Shown: positions 1-7,198, numbered from the stretch's first letter. The stretch: 39,558 nucleotides of DNA from Chloroflexota bacterium (GCA_021783095.1 JAJXUG010000033.1:1-39558); one strand, 5' to 3'. Made by a program: numbers and translations. Notes: a model not told the origin generated them from the letters alone.

Positions 1-44
1 GACCGGCCGCCGCGCTGGCGCTAGGGTCCCGGTCCGCCGATCCC

Positions 45-173
45 CCGCCGGCTGAGTCGCGTCAGGTTCGGGAGCGCCTCCCGCGCGCACGGGCCACGCC
101 GCGAACCGCCGGCCCGGGCCGGCGCCCGCGCACGCCGCCGCGCGCGGCGAGTCCAGCGCGACTCAGCCGGCGG
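45..173. repeat. Perfect 17-bp inverted repeat, arms 95 bp apart
   Basis: The left arm CCGCCGGCTGAGTCGCG (45-61) is the exact reverse complement of the right arm at 157-173. The intervening 95 bp are almost pure G+C. It could be the ends of a small non-autonomous element or a long stem in a transcript. No target-site duplication was recognised. Confidence 0.6.
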
Positions 174-269
174 CGGCGGGCGGCGACGGCCCCGGTCGGC
201 AGCCGGCGAGCGGCTCCAGGAGCGGGACGCTGGGGCCCTGGCCTCGTCTCGTGGCCGCGCCTCGGGCGC

Positions 270-301
270 CTCGGCTCCCAGCAAGCAGGCGGGAGCCCGA
301 G
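270..301 (-). terminator. Hairpin downstream of the phosphatase gene
   Basis: Arms 270-279 and 291-301 pair over about 10 bp with one bulged base and an 11-nt loop. It starts 5 nt after the stop codon of the minus-strand phosphatase gene. No T-run follows, so intrinsic termination is only inferred. Confidence 0.4.
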
Positions 302-305
302 TTGG

Positions 306-1211
306 TCAGCCTCGCGGCTGGCGCGACAGGCGGAGGAGCTCCGCGTGGTGCGCGGGCGGGGCGGCCAGACAGCCGAAGGCCCTCGTGGCACGCGAGAGGT
401 CGAACCACGGCCCGCCCTCGGCGTCGGTGACGACCGCCCCCGCGCGCTCCGCGATCAGGCCGGCCGCCGCGATGTCCCACGCCGACATACCGGCCGTCTG
501 GATCGCGGCGTCGAACCGGCCTGCCGCGACGTAGGTGAACGCAAGCGCGGACGAGCCGATGTTCCGCGTCACCCGCACCGCCTTGCGGACGGCCCGCGCC
601 CGCGTCGCCACGGCGCGCCCGGCGAGCGCCAGCTGGAGCACGAGGTCGGTGCTCTTGTCCTTGGCCGAGACCATGAGCACGCGGTCGCCGAGCATGGCCG
701 GTCCGTCCGCGGTGGCCCAGAAGGTCTCGCCCCGGAGCGGCTCGTGGACGACGCCCACGGCCGGGCACCCGTCCACGACAAGGGCGACGGACACGCAGAA
801 CAGCGGCAGCCCGTTGGCGTAGTTGATGGTCCCGTCAAGGGGGTCCACGACCCACGACCGCCCGCTGGCGAGGCTGCGCGCCGCCGCCTCCGCGCTGTCT
901 GGATCGCCATCCCGAGCCGCGCCGCCGCGGCCGCCCCGTCCGCCGTGCGTGCGGCCCCGATGCTCGCCCGATTCCTCGGCCAGGATGCCGTCGGACGGAA
1001 AGCGCTCCCGGATGGAACCCAGGATCAGCGCCTCCGAAAGGTGGTCCACCTCGGTGACCACGTCCTTCGCGGACTTGTAGGAGACCTCCCCCACCCGCTC
1101 GTACCGCTCGAGCAGGATGGCACCCGCCCGTTCAGCCACCTCGCGCGCAAAGGCAGCGTCGACGGCGTGGCGACTCGTGGTCAGTGCTGCGGCGGGCTGG
1201 GCGATGGGCAT
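306..1211 (-). CDS. Inositol monophosphatase family phosphatase
   Basis: A 301-residue member of the Mg2+-dependent IMPase/FBPase-like sugar phosphatase family, which hydrolyses inositol-1-phosphate, histidinol-phosphate or related monoesters. Visible signatures are the metal-binding EES after 'DGILA', the core WVVDPLDGTINYANG, and the C-terminal metal ligand in SAWDIAAAGLIAERAGA. Between EES and DPLDGT lies an unusual insertion of about 38 residues, rich in Gly, Arg and Asp with RGG-like steps; most relatives have only a few residues there. The ATG at 1209-1211 was chosen because the family fold starts about 20 residues later and a -10-like CACGAT lies 6 nt upstream. The substrate cannot be told from sequence; histidinol-phosphatase (HisN-like) is as possible as inositol phosphatase. 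It is divergent from the next gene. Confidence 0.85.
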   Translation of the reverse strand: MPIAQPAAALTTSRHAVDAAFAREVAERAGAILLERYERVGEVSYKSAKDVVTEVDHLSEALILGSIRERFPSDGILAEESGEHRGRTHGGRGGRGGAARDGDPDSAEAAARSLASGRSWVVDPLDGTINYANGLPLFCVSVALVVDGCPAVGVVHEPLRGETFWATADGPAMLGDRVLMVSAKDKSTDLVLQLALAGRAVATRARAVRKAVRVTRNIGSSALAFTYVAAGRFDAAIQTAGMSAWDIAAAGLIAERAGAVVTDAEGGPWFDLSRATRAFGCLAAPPAHHAELLRLSRQPRG

Positions 1212-1217
1212 GCGCCG

Positions 1218-1223
1218 ATCGTG
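1218..1223 (-). promoter_or_regulatory. Possible leaderless -10 element for the phosphatase gene
   Basis: On the minus strand CACGAT lies exactly 6 nt before the ATG. It is the weakest hexamer of the set, because the first base deviates from TAnnnT, but the spacing matches the better examples at 1823, 3253, 14469 and 38064. Confidence 0.35.
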
Positions 1224-1414
1224 CCACGGATCGCCGGACGGCGGCGCGAAGGATCGCCCTGGGGCCGCACCTCGGCCCTGGAAGAGCCCCGACCGCGCCC
1301 CCGGAGGTGCCGACCGGCCCGGCCGAAGCGCCTGCACGAGGGGCCGTTGGACTGGGGTGGAGCGGGCGCGCGACACCCGATCCTCACGTCGACCGCCCCG
1401 AAGGAGACGTCCCC

Positions 1415-1768
1415 ATGAACTGGCCCGCCACAGGGGTCCTGGCCGCGATCGCGATCGCCGTCGGCCTCGTCCTGCTCGTCGTGTATGCCGTGCGCCGCGG
1501 CCTGGTCGACAACGACCTCCCCGACACGTTCGCCGCCCCCGCCGTGCCGACGTCCGGGCCGGCACCCGTAGCGGGGACCCCACGGCAGTCGCGCGCCATG
1601 GGTGCCGCCGGGGCGCTGATCCTCGTCGTCGGACTCGCGCTGGGCCTGGTGACCGCGATCGGCGGCTGGGGCGGCGGGGCCGGCGGCGGCGGCGGCTGCG
1701 CCCAGTCGTGGAACGGCTGCCCCCAGGCCACGGCACCGGGCCAGCCACCGGCCAGTGCCGCACCCTGA
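1415..1768 (+). CDS. Small two-helix membrane protein of unknown function
   Basis: A 117-residue protein that I do not recognise. Residues about 5-27 form one hydrophobic helix (ending in VVYAVRRG, positive-inside), followed by a Pro/Ala/Thr-rich linker of about 35 residues. A second helix spans about 65-88, followed by a Gly-rich run and a Cys-containing tail with CAQSWNGC. The two tail cysteines could form a disulfide outside the membrane. The ATG at 1415 is preceded by a good ribosome-binding site (AAGGAG at 1401-1406, 8 nt away), which argues for this start over longer readings of the frame. The gene stands alone between the phosphatase and the F420 block. Confidence 0.6.
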   Translation: MNWPATGVLAAIAIAVGLVLLVVYAVRRGLVDNDLPDTFAAPAVPTSGPAPVAGTPRQSRAMGAAGALILVVGLALGLVTAIGGWGGGAGGGGGCAQSWNGCPQATAPGQPPASAAP

Positions 1769-1822
1769 TCAGGGCCGCGCCGGATCGGGGTTCGGTGCGC
1801 AGTGGCGTCCTCAGACCCGGGC

Positions 1823-1828
1823 TACCAT
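1823..1828 (+). promoter_or_regulatory. Leaderless -10 element TACCAT
   Basis: TACCAT is followed by 6 nt and then the ATG at 1835. That spacing places the transcription start at or next to the start codon. There is no ribosome-binding site upstream of the ATG, which fits leaderless translation. Confidence 0.55.
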
Positions 1829-1834
1829 CGGTTG

Positions 1835-2257
1835 ATGGAATCCCCCACGCTGCTCCCCGCCCATGCGGCCTTCCTCGGCGGGCGCCACTTCGCGACCGTC
1901 GCAACCCTCGACGAGGACGGCGCGCCGCGCCAGACCGTGGTCTGGTACGCCCACCTCGATGACGGCCGGGTCCTGATCAACAGCCGCCACCCGCGCCGCT
2001 GGTGCAGCAACCTGATCCGCGATGGCCGGGTCGCCCTCGCCATCACGGAGAACCCCTATCGCTGGCTCGGTTTGACGGGCACCGTCGACGAGGTCATCGA
2101 CGACGTCGAGCGGGCCCGCGACGACATCGTGGGGCTCGCGCGACGGTACAGCGAGGACGGCTCAGTGGACCCGGAGACCGAGGCCGCCTTCCGGAGCCAG
2201 CCGCGGGTGACGTTCCTGATCCGGATCTCGGGCGTGCACGACCACCTGGAGGGCTGA
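1835..2257 (+). CDS. PPOX-class (pyridoxamine 5'-phosphate oxidase-like) F420/FMN oxidoreductase
   Basis: A 140-residue split-barrel flavin or deazaflavin-binding protein. The first strands, 'FLGGRHFATVATLDEDGAP' then 'VVWYAHLDDGRVLINS', followed by K/R-rich 'RHPRRWCSNLIRDGRVALAI', are the usual arrangement of PPOX-type proteins of the Rv1155 type that bind F420. An F420 role is inferred from this similarity and from cofD starting 1 nt after its stop codon. An in-frame GTG at 1802 exists, but the ATG at 1835 is preferred because a -10 hexamer sits 6 nt upstream and the family normally starts here. FMN or heme binding is possible instead; the substrate is unknown. Confidence 0.75.
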   Translation: MESPTLLPAHAAFLGGRHFATVATLDEDGAPRQTVVWYAHLDDGRVLINSRHPRRWCSNLIRDGRVALAITENPYRWLGLTGTVDEVIDDVERARDDIVGLARRYSEDGSVDPETEAAFRSQPRVTFLIRISGVHDHLEG

Positions 2258-2258
2258 G

Positions 2259-3215
2259 GTGGCCGGCCCCACCGTCGTCGCGCTGGCAGGCGGCGTTGGA
2301 GGCGCCAGGCTCGCCGAGGGGCTCCAGGCACACCTCGGCAGTCGGCTGGCGGTGGTGGTCAACACTGCCGACGACTGCGACCGGCACGGCCTGCGGGTGA
2401 TGCCCGATCACGACACCGTGCTGTACACGCTGGCCGGCGTCGAGCAGGCGGCCCTGGGCTGGGGGATCGAGGGCGACACGCACGCAGTGATGGACCAGCT
2501 GGGCGCTTACGGCGAGCCGACGTGGTTCTCGCTGGGCGACCGCGACCTCGCGCTCCACATCGTGCGGACCGCGGCGCTGCGCAAGGGCGCCCGGCCCACC
2601 GAGGCCTGTCTGGCGGCGCAGCGGTCGCTCGGGCTCGCGGCCCGGATCCTGCCCATGACCGACGAGCCGGTGGCGACCGCCGTCGCGACCGACGACGGCT
2701 GGCTCGAGTTCCAGGAGTACTTCGTCCACCGCCGGCAGGCGCCCGAGGTCCGGGCGCTGCGGTTCGACGGGATCGAGGCCGCCCGGCCGACGCCCGAGGT
2801 CGCGGCCGCGCTCGACGAGGCGGCGGCCATCATCGTCGGCCCCTCGAACCCGCTCGTCTCAATCGGCCCGATCCTCGCCGTTCCCGGGATGCGCGAGGGC
2901 ATCGCCGCCGCCAGGGCAAGGGGCGTCCCCGTGGCGGCGGTCAGCCCGATCATCGGGGGCCGCGCCCTCAAGGGTCCCGCCGATCGCATGCTCGCGTCGC
3001 TCGGCCACGAATCCTCCGCGCTCGGCGTCGCCCGCCTGTACGCGGACATCGTCGACGTGTTCGTGCTCGACGCGGCCGACGCGGCACTCGCCCCGGAGAT
3101 CGAGGCGCTGGGCGTGCGGGCGCTCGTCATCGACACCGTGATGGGCGACGATGCGTCGCGCGCGCTGCTGGCCGACGAGGTGCTGCGCCTGCTCAACGTC
3201 GTCGGTGCGGCGTAG
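2259..3215 (+). CDS. cofD: 2-phospho-L-lactate transferase (CofD/FbiA)
   Basis: A 318-residue enzyme that joins the activated phospholactate (or phosphoenolpyruvate-derived) nucleotide to the deazaflavin Fo, giving F420-0 or dehydro-F420-0. Visible family marks are the N-terminal VALAGGVGGARLAEGL, the acidic VVNTADDCDRHGLRV, 'PDHDTVLYTLAG' and the substrate-loop IIVGPSNPLVSIGPIL, followed by PIIGGRALKGPADRML. Length is typical. The GTG start at 2259 lies 1 nt beyond the stop of the PPOX gene, so translation is probably coupled. It heads the run cofD-cofC-cofE. The Fo synthase genes (cofG/cofH or fbiC) are not in the window. Confidence 0.92.
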   Translation: MAGPTVVALAGGVGGARLAEGLQAHLGSRLAVVVNTADDCDRHGLRVMPDHDTVLYTLAGVEQAALGWGIEGDTHAVMDQLGAYGEPTWFSLGDRDLALHIVRTAALRKGARPTEACLAAQRSLGLAARILPMTDEPVATAVATDDGWLEFQEYFVHRRQAPEVRALRFDGIEAARPTPEVAAALDEAAAIIVGPSNPLVSIGPILAVPGMREGIAAARARGVPVAAVSPIIGGRALKGPADRMLASLGHESSALGVARLYADIVDVFVLDAADAALAPEIEALGVRALVIDTVMGDDASRALLADEVLRLLNVVGAA

Positions 3216-3252
3216 CCTGCGACTTGGCGACGGGCTCCGCCCAGCCGCGCGC

Positions 3253-3258
3253 TAGCAT
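3253..3258 (+). promoter_or_regulatory. Leaderless -10 element TAGCAT
   Basis: TAGCAT, then 6 nt, then the GTG start of cofC at 3265. No ribosome-binding site precedes the GTG. This suggests cofC-cofE have their own promoter besides any read-through from cofD. Confidence 0.55.
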
Positions 3259-3264
3259 CGCACC

Positions 3265-3936
3265 GTGCACCCCGACCGTTCCGGGCCCGAGGCGGGCCTC
3301 CCCCCCACGCCGCGGCGGACCGCTGTGGTGATCCCCGTGCGCGCGCTCGAGGGCGCCAAGTCGCGGCTGGGCGAGGTCCTCGACGCCGAGGAGCGCCGCG
3401 AGCTCGTCGAGCTTCTCCTGCGGCGGACGCTCGAGGCTGTGCAGGCCGCGCCCGGCGTAGCGATCGTGGCTGTCGTGTCGCCCGACGCCGCAGCGCTGGC
3501 CGTGGCAAGGTCCGCCGGAGCGCAGCCCATCGTCCAGCACACATCAGGGCTCAACCCCGGGCTCGTCGAGGCGCGCGAGGCGCTTGCGGGGCGCGCCGAG
3601 CGCCTGCTCGTCGTGCCCGCCGACCTGCCGGGGATCACCGCCGACGACGTGGCGGCCATGCTCCTGCTGGCCGACGAGGCCGCCCAAGGCGGCCGGCCTG
3701 CCGTCGTCCTCGCCCCCGACCGCCACGGACGCGGCACGAACGCGCTCCTCCTGGACCCGCCCGCCATCATCGAGCCCTCCTTCGGCGGTGAGAGCCGCGC
3801 AGTCCACACGTCGCTGGCGGGGGCCGCTGGGGCGGCCTATCTCGAGCTGGTCGGCCGCCTCGGACTCGACCTCGACACGCCCGACGACCTGCTGCTGGTC
3901 GAGGCGAACCGCCCGGAAGCGCTCCATGTCCACTGA
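3265..3936 (+). CDS. cofC: 2-phospho-L-lactate guanylyltransferase (CofC/FbiD)
   Basis: A 223-residue nucleotidyltransferase with the GT-A-like fold that activates 2-phospholactate or phosphoenolpyruvate with GTP for CofD. The nucleotide-binding start TAVVIPVRALEGAKSRL, the central LLVVPADLPGITADDV (acidic metal site) and DRHGRGTNALLL followed by EPSFGG are the family's hallmarks. The first 19 residues are a Pro-rich extension, so the catalytic domain begins near residue 20. The start is GTG with a -10 hexamer 6 nt upstream. The 3' end overlaps cofE by 11 nt. The natural substrate (phospholactate, phosphoenolpyruvate or phosphoglycerate) varies among lineages and is not decided by the sequence. 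Confidence 0.9.
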   Translation: MHPDRSGPEAGLPPTPRRTAVVIPVRALEGAKSRLGEVLDAEERRELVELLLRRTLEAVQAAPGVAIVAVVSPDAAALAVARSAGAQPIVQHTSGLNPGLVEAREALAGRAERLLVVPADLPGITADDVAAMLLLADEAAQGGRPAVVLAPDRHGRGTNALLLDPPAIIEPSFGGESRAVHTSLAGAAGAAYLELVGRLGLDLDTPDDLLLVEANRPEALHVH

Positions 3937-4702
3937 GCCCAGTCGGGTCGAGATCCTGGCGCTCGCCGGCCTGCCGGAGATCCGCACCGGCGACGACCTC
4001 GAGGCGATGGTCGGCGACGCCCTCGAGGCGACGCCCGGCGCGCTGCCGCTCGAGCCCGGCGACGTGCTGGTGGTGACCCAGAAGGTCGTCTCCAAGGCCG
4101 AGGGCGCGGTCGTGGACCTGCGGACCGTCGAGCCGCGTCCCGATGCGGTCGCCTGGGCGGAGCGCTGGGATCGCGACGCGCGGGCCATCGAGGTGGTGCT
4201 GCGCGAGGCCCGGCGGATCGTCCGGATGGAGCGCGGCGTCCTGATCACCGAGACGCCGCAGGGGTACGTCTGTGCGAACGGCGGCGTGGACGCGTCCAAC
4301 GTGGGGCCGGCGTCGGGCGACCTGGTCACGCTCCTGCCGAGCGACCCCGACGCCTCCGCCGCACGCATCCGCGAGGCGATCCGCAGGCGCTTCGGGACCG
4401 ACGTCGCGGTGGTGGTCTCCGACAGCTTCGGCCGACCCTGGCGCTGGGGCATCGTCGACGTCGCACTCGGCGTGGCGGGGCTGCACCCGCTCGACGACCT
4501 GCGCGGGGTCCCCGATGCCGACGGGCGCGTGATGAAGACCACGGTCCGGGCGGTTGCCGACGAGATCGCGTCCGCGGCCGAGCTGGCGCTGGGCAAGACG
4601 ACCGGCAGGCCCGTCGCGCTCGTCCGGGGGGCGAACCCGCCGCTGGGCGAGGGGTCGATCGGCGCCTCCCTGATCCCGGCCGAGAACGACCTGTTCCGCT
4701 AG
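3926..4702 (+). CDS. cofE: Coenzyme F420-0:L-glutamate ligase (CofE)
   Basis: A 258-residue GTP-dependent ligase that adds gamma-linked glutamates to F420-0. Family motifs in order are DVLVVTQKVVSKAEG (N-terminal strand), 'TPQGYVCANGGVDASN', VVVSDSFGRPWRWGIVDVALG-like text (metal and GTP site) and DEIASAAELALGKT. The size matches stand-alone archaeal CofE; it lacks the C-terminal nitroreductase-like domain fused in mycobacterial FbiB. A dehydro-F420-0 reductase domain, if needed, must therefore be encoded elsewhere. The ATG at 3926 lies inside the end of cofC (11-nt overlap). A GC-rich hairpin follows 6 nt after the stop. Confidence 0.92.
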   Translation: MSTEPSRVEILALAGLPEIRTGDDLEAMVGDALEATPGALPLEPGDVLVVTQKVVSKAEGAVVDLRTVEPRPDAVAWAERWDRDARAIEVVLREARRIVRMERGVLITETPQGYVCANGGVDASNVGPASGDLVTLLPSDPDASAARIREAIRRRFGTDVAVVVSDSFGRPWRWGIVDVALGVAGLHPLDDLRGVPDADGRVMKTTVRAVADEIASAAELALGKTTGRPVALVRGANPPLGEGSIGASLIPAENDLFR

Positions 4703-4708
4703 GTTGCG

Positions 4709-4746
4709 CGGGCGGATCCTGGCGCCCCCGCCGGTGGATCCGCCCG
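4709..4746 (+). terminator. Hairpin at the end of the cof operon
   Basis: A perfect 11-bp stem (CGGGCGGATCC at 4709-4719 with its complement at 4736-4746) encloses a 16-nt loop. It begins 6 nt after the cofE stop and ends 6 nt before the next gene's -10 element. There is no U-tract, so it may terminate by another route or protect the 3' end. Confidence 0.6.
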
Positions 4747-4752
4747 GGGCGC

Positions 4753-4758
4753 TACGAT
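4753..4758 (+). promoter_or_regulatory. Leaderless -10 element TACGAT
   Basis: TACGAT followed by 7 nt and the ATG at 4766; no ribosome-binding site. It directly follows the hairpin at 4709-4746, so terminator and next promoter are packed into about 50 bp. Confidence 0.55.
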
Positions 4759-4765
4759 TCGCTCC

Positions 4766-5659
4766 ATGAAGATCGGCCTGCAGATCCCCTCGTTCACGTG
4801 GCCCGGCGGTCCGGAGGCCATCGGCCCCACGCTCGCGCGCATCGCCCGCGGCGCCGACGACGCCGGATTCGACTCCATCTGGGTCATGGACCACTTCTTC
4901 CAGATCCGGGCGGTCGGCAGGGCGGAGGAGCCCATGCTCGAGGGCTGGACGACGCTCGGGTTCCTGGCCGCCAACACCGCCCGCGCGCGGCTGGGCCTGA
5001 TGGTGGGCGGCGTCCACTACCGGGCGCCGGGCCTGTGGGCGAAGGCCGTCACCACGCTCGACGTGCTCTCCGGCGGGCGCGCCTGGCTGGGCATCGGCGC
5101 GGCGTGGAACGAGGACGAGTCGAGGGGCCTGGGCTTCGACTTCCCGCCGCTCGCGGAACGGTTCGAGCGGCTGGAGGACACGCTGCGGCTGGTCCACGAG
5201 ATGTGGCGCGGCGAGCACGGGTCCGATGCGCCGTTCGTGGGGCGGCACACCAACGCTGCCCGGCTGCTCAACTCGCCGCAGGCGATCACGCGGCCCCACC
5301 CGCCGGTGATGATCGGCGGCGGCGGCGAGCGCAAGACGTTGCGCCTCGTGGCCCAGTACGCGGATGCCTGCAACGTGTTCGGCGGGCCGACCGCGATCCA
5401 CCACAAGTACGAGGTGCTGCGCGAGCACTGCGCGGCCCTGGGCCGCGACCCCGAGGAGATCGAGCGCTCCACGCTCCAGACCGTCCGGCTCGACCTCGGC
5501 GACGGGAACGGCGAGAGCCCGGCCCAGGTGGTGGACAGGTTCGGCGAGCTGTCGGACGCGGGGGCGCAGCACGTGGTGTTCTCGGTCCGCGATGACTGGG
5601 ACCCGCGGGTGATGGAGGTCCTCGCGCGGGACGTCGTGCCGGAACTGCACGCGTTGTAG
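4766..5659 (+). CDS. LLM-class F420-dependent oxidoreductase
   Basis: A 297-residue luciferase-like monooxygenase (TIM barrel) protein of the group that uses reduced F420 or FMN. It opens with 'MKIGLQIPSFTWPGG', then GFDSIWVMDHFF (strand 2 with the cofactor-contacting His), 'LGLMVGGVHYRAPGLWAK', 'VLSGGRAWLGIGAAWNEDE' and PPVMIGGGGERKTLRLV; all are typical of the family. Length is normal for the F420 subgroup. It has its own predicted promoter and hairpin boundaries, so it is a single-gene unit behind the cof genes. F420 use is inferred from subfamily resemblance and neighbourhood. The substrate is unknown; it need not be a monooxygenase. Confidence 0.85.
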   Translation: MKIGLQIPSFTWPGGPEAIGPTLARIARGADDAGFDSIWVMDHFFQIRAVGRAEEPMLEGWTTLGFLAANTARARLGLMVGGVHYRAPGLWAKAVTTLDVLSGGRAWLGIGAAWNEDESRGLGFDFPPLAERFERLEDTLRLVHEMWRGEHGSDAPFVGRHTNAARLLNSPQAITRPHPPVMIGGGGERKTLRLVAQYADACNVFGGPTAIHHKYEVLREHCAALGRDPEEIERSTLQTVRLDLGDGNGESPAQVVDRFGELSDAGAQHVVFSVRDDWDPRVMEVLARDVVPELHAL

Positions 5660-5906
5660 TCGTCCGGCCCCAGCGCCGTGCCTGCTGCCCGAGGGCTGCG
5701 CCGGCTTGCGTCCTTGACTCGCGCGCACGTGGAGGCGCTGCGCGCTTCCTCCGCCGATCGGGCGCACACGCCGGACCTAGCGGCGCACGGACTCCCGAGA
5801 CAGCGCACCCAGCGGCCCGGGTGGCGCCTCCGCCTCTGATGGGGCCGCCTGGTGCACGCGGGTCCCGCCCGTGCGTCCCGCGCAGGGAACGACGGCGCTC
5901 GCCGCA
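5660..5906. other. Intergenic stretch before the trxB control region
   Basis: About 250 bp without a supportable gene. Apart from GC-rich imperfect stems I see no defined element. Together with the operator and promoter that follow it makes a 324-bp gap between the LLM gene and trxB, unusually long for this window. Confidence 0.5.
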
Positions 5907-5923
5907 ATACCCCCAGGGGGTAT
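5907..5923. promoter_or_regulatory. CsoR/CstR-like operator palindrome
   Basis: ATACCCCCAGGGGGTAT is a perfect palindrome with 8-bp arms around a central A. Sites of the form ATACCCC-GGGGTAT are bound by the DUF156 family of metal- or persulfide-sensing repressors (CsoR, CstR, RcnR). It lies where the -35 box and spacer of the trxB promoter should be, so binding would block RNA polymerase. No CsoR-family gene is in the window; the regulator is inferred. Confidence 0.6.
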
Positions 5924-5936
5924 ACGCCGGTCGTGG

Positions 5937-5942
5937 TAGAGT
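5937..5942 (+). promoter_or_regulatory. trxB -10 element TAGAGT
   Basis: TAGAGT lies 13 bp after the operator palindrome. A start about 7 nt later would give a 5' leader of roughly 35 nt before the trxB ATG, so this transcript is probably leadered, unlike many neighbours. Confidence 0.45.
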
Positions 5943-5983
5943 GGGTGTGAAGTGACCAACGCCCAGGGGACCATCGCCCAGCC

Positions 5984-7096
5984 ATGACCGACCAGAACCG
6001 CCCCGACAGCCCGCTCGGGGGCCTCAAGATCAACCTCGGCACCGCCACCGAGACGCCGCTCGGCGGGCTCTCCATCGGCACCGCTGATCCGGCCGCCACG
6101 AGCCCGCTGGCGGGCAGCCCGGTGACCGAGGCCACGGATGGCGCCCCGACCGAGACCAAGGTGCTCATCATCGGGTCCGGGCCAGCCGGGCTGACGGCCG
6201 CCATCTATGCGGCGCGCGCCAACCTCGAGCCGGTTGTCATCGCCGGGTCCGCCCCGGGCGGCCAGCTGATGCTCACCAGCGAGATCGAGAACTACCCGGG
6301 CTTCCCCGAGGGCATCGAGGGCCAGGACCTCATGAACCGCTTCCGAGAGCAGGCGGAGCGCTTCGGCACCCGCTTCTTCGACCTCGACGTCGACCGCGTC
6401 GACCTCTCGGGCCGCCCGTTCCACGTCTGGGCGCAGGACACCGAGTTCGCGGGCCAGTCGGTCATCCTCGCGACCGGCGCGTCGGCGCTGTGGCTCAACA
6501 TCGAGAGCGAGCAGCGGCTGCGCGGCCGCGGCGTCTCGGCCTGCGCCACCTGCGACGGGTTCTTCTTCCGAGACCGCGAGATCGCCGTCGTGGGAGGTGG
6601 CGACTCGGCCATGGAGGAGGCCAACTACCTGACGCGGTTCGCCTCGAAGGTCCATCTGCTCCACCGACGCGAAGGATTCCGGGCCAGCAAGATCATGATC
6701 GACCGGGCGTACGGCAACCCCAAGATCGAGGTCCACACGAACACCGAGGTGGCCGAGGTCCTGGGCGACGACAAGGTCGAGGGCCTGCGCCTGCGCGACG
6801 CGCGGACCGGCGAGGAGCGGTCCATCCCGATGGAGGGCCTGTTCATCGCCATCGGCCATCGCCCCAACACCGAGGTCTTCCGCGACTGGCTGCCGACCGA
6901 CGAGAAGGGCTACCTCGTGCCCCACCACCACACGGCCAGCAGGATCCACGGCGTCTTCATCGCCGGCGACGTGGCGGACCACCGCTACCGCCAGGCCGTC
7001 ACCGCCGCCGGCGACGGGGCACGGGCGGCGATCGACGCCGAGCGCTGGCTCGAGGCCGAGGGCATCGCGGAGCACGCCACGCAGACCGCGTGGTAG
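5984..7096 (+). CDS. trxB: Thioredoxin reductase (NADPH, FAD) with N-terminal extension
   Basis: A 370-residue flavoprotein disulfide reductase that passes electrons from NADPH through FAD to thioredoxin. Visible are FAD-binding GSGPAG at 64-69, the PGGQLMLTSEIENYPGF loop, the redox pair Cys187-Ala-Thr-Cys190 in SACATCDGFFF, NADPH-binding GGGDSAMEEA, and the C-terminal GVFIAGDVAD. Usual length is about 310-320; the extra residues are an N-terminal tail of about 57 residues, low in complexity, in which PLGGLxI occurs twice (around 10-16 and 25-31) and a looser PLAGSP follows. The tail is Pro/Thr/Gly-rich and probably disordered. The promoter region carries a CsoR/CstR-like palindrome, which suggests induction by copper or sulfane sulfur. 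Confidence 0.92.
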   Translation: MTDQNRPDSPLGGLKINLGTATETPLGGLSIGTADPAATSPLAGSPVTEATDGAPTETKVLIIGSGPAGLTAAIYAARANLEPVVIAGSAPGGQLMLTSEIENYPGFPEGIEGQDLMNRFREQAERFGTRFFDLDVDRVDLSGRPFHVWAQDTEFAGQSVILATGASALWLNIESEQRLRGRGVSACATCDGFFFRDREIAVVGGGDSAMEEANYLTRFASKVHLLHRREGFRASKIMIDRAYGNPKIEVHTNTEVAEVLGDDKVEGLRLRDARTGEERSIPMEGLFIAIGHRPNTEVFRDWLPTDEKGYLVPHHHTASRIHGVFIAGDVADHRYRQAVTAAGDGARAAIDAERWLEAEGIAEHATQTAW

Positions 7097-7198
7097 CGGG
7101 GCCGTCAGCATCCCGATGACCCCGGGCGATCCCAGGTGAGCGGCCGCCCCGGCGGTGGCGTCCGCGCGCTCGCCCGAGGCGGCGGGGGCCGCGGCCAC

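Larger units (their letters stand above)
1..305. other. Non-coding left end
   Basis: I see no convincing gene here. The open frames are Arg/Pro/Ala-rich translations of GC-rich DNA with no recognisable motif. The stretch holds a perfect 17-bp inverted repeat (45-61 and 157-173) and a hairpin just beyond the stop of the phosphatase gene. The 13-mer TGAGTCGCGTCAG at 53-65 recurs at 30380-30392, so this may be a dispersed repeat. Confidence 0.5.
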
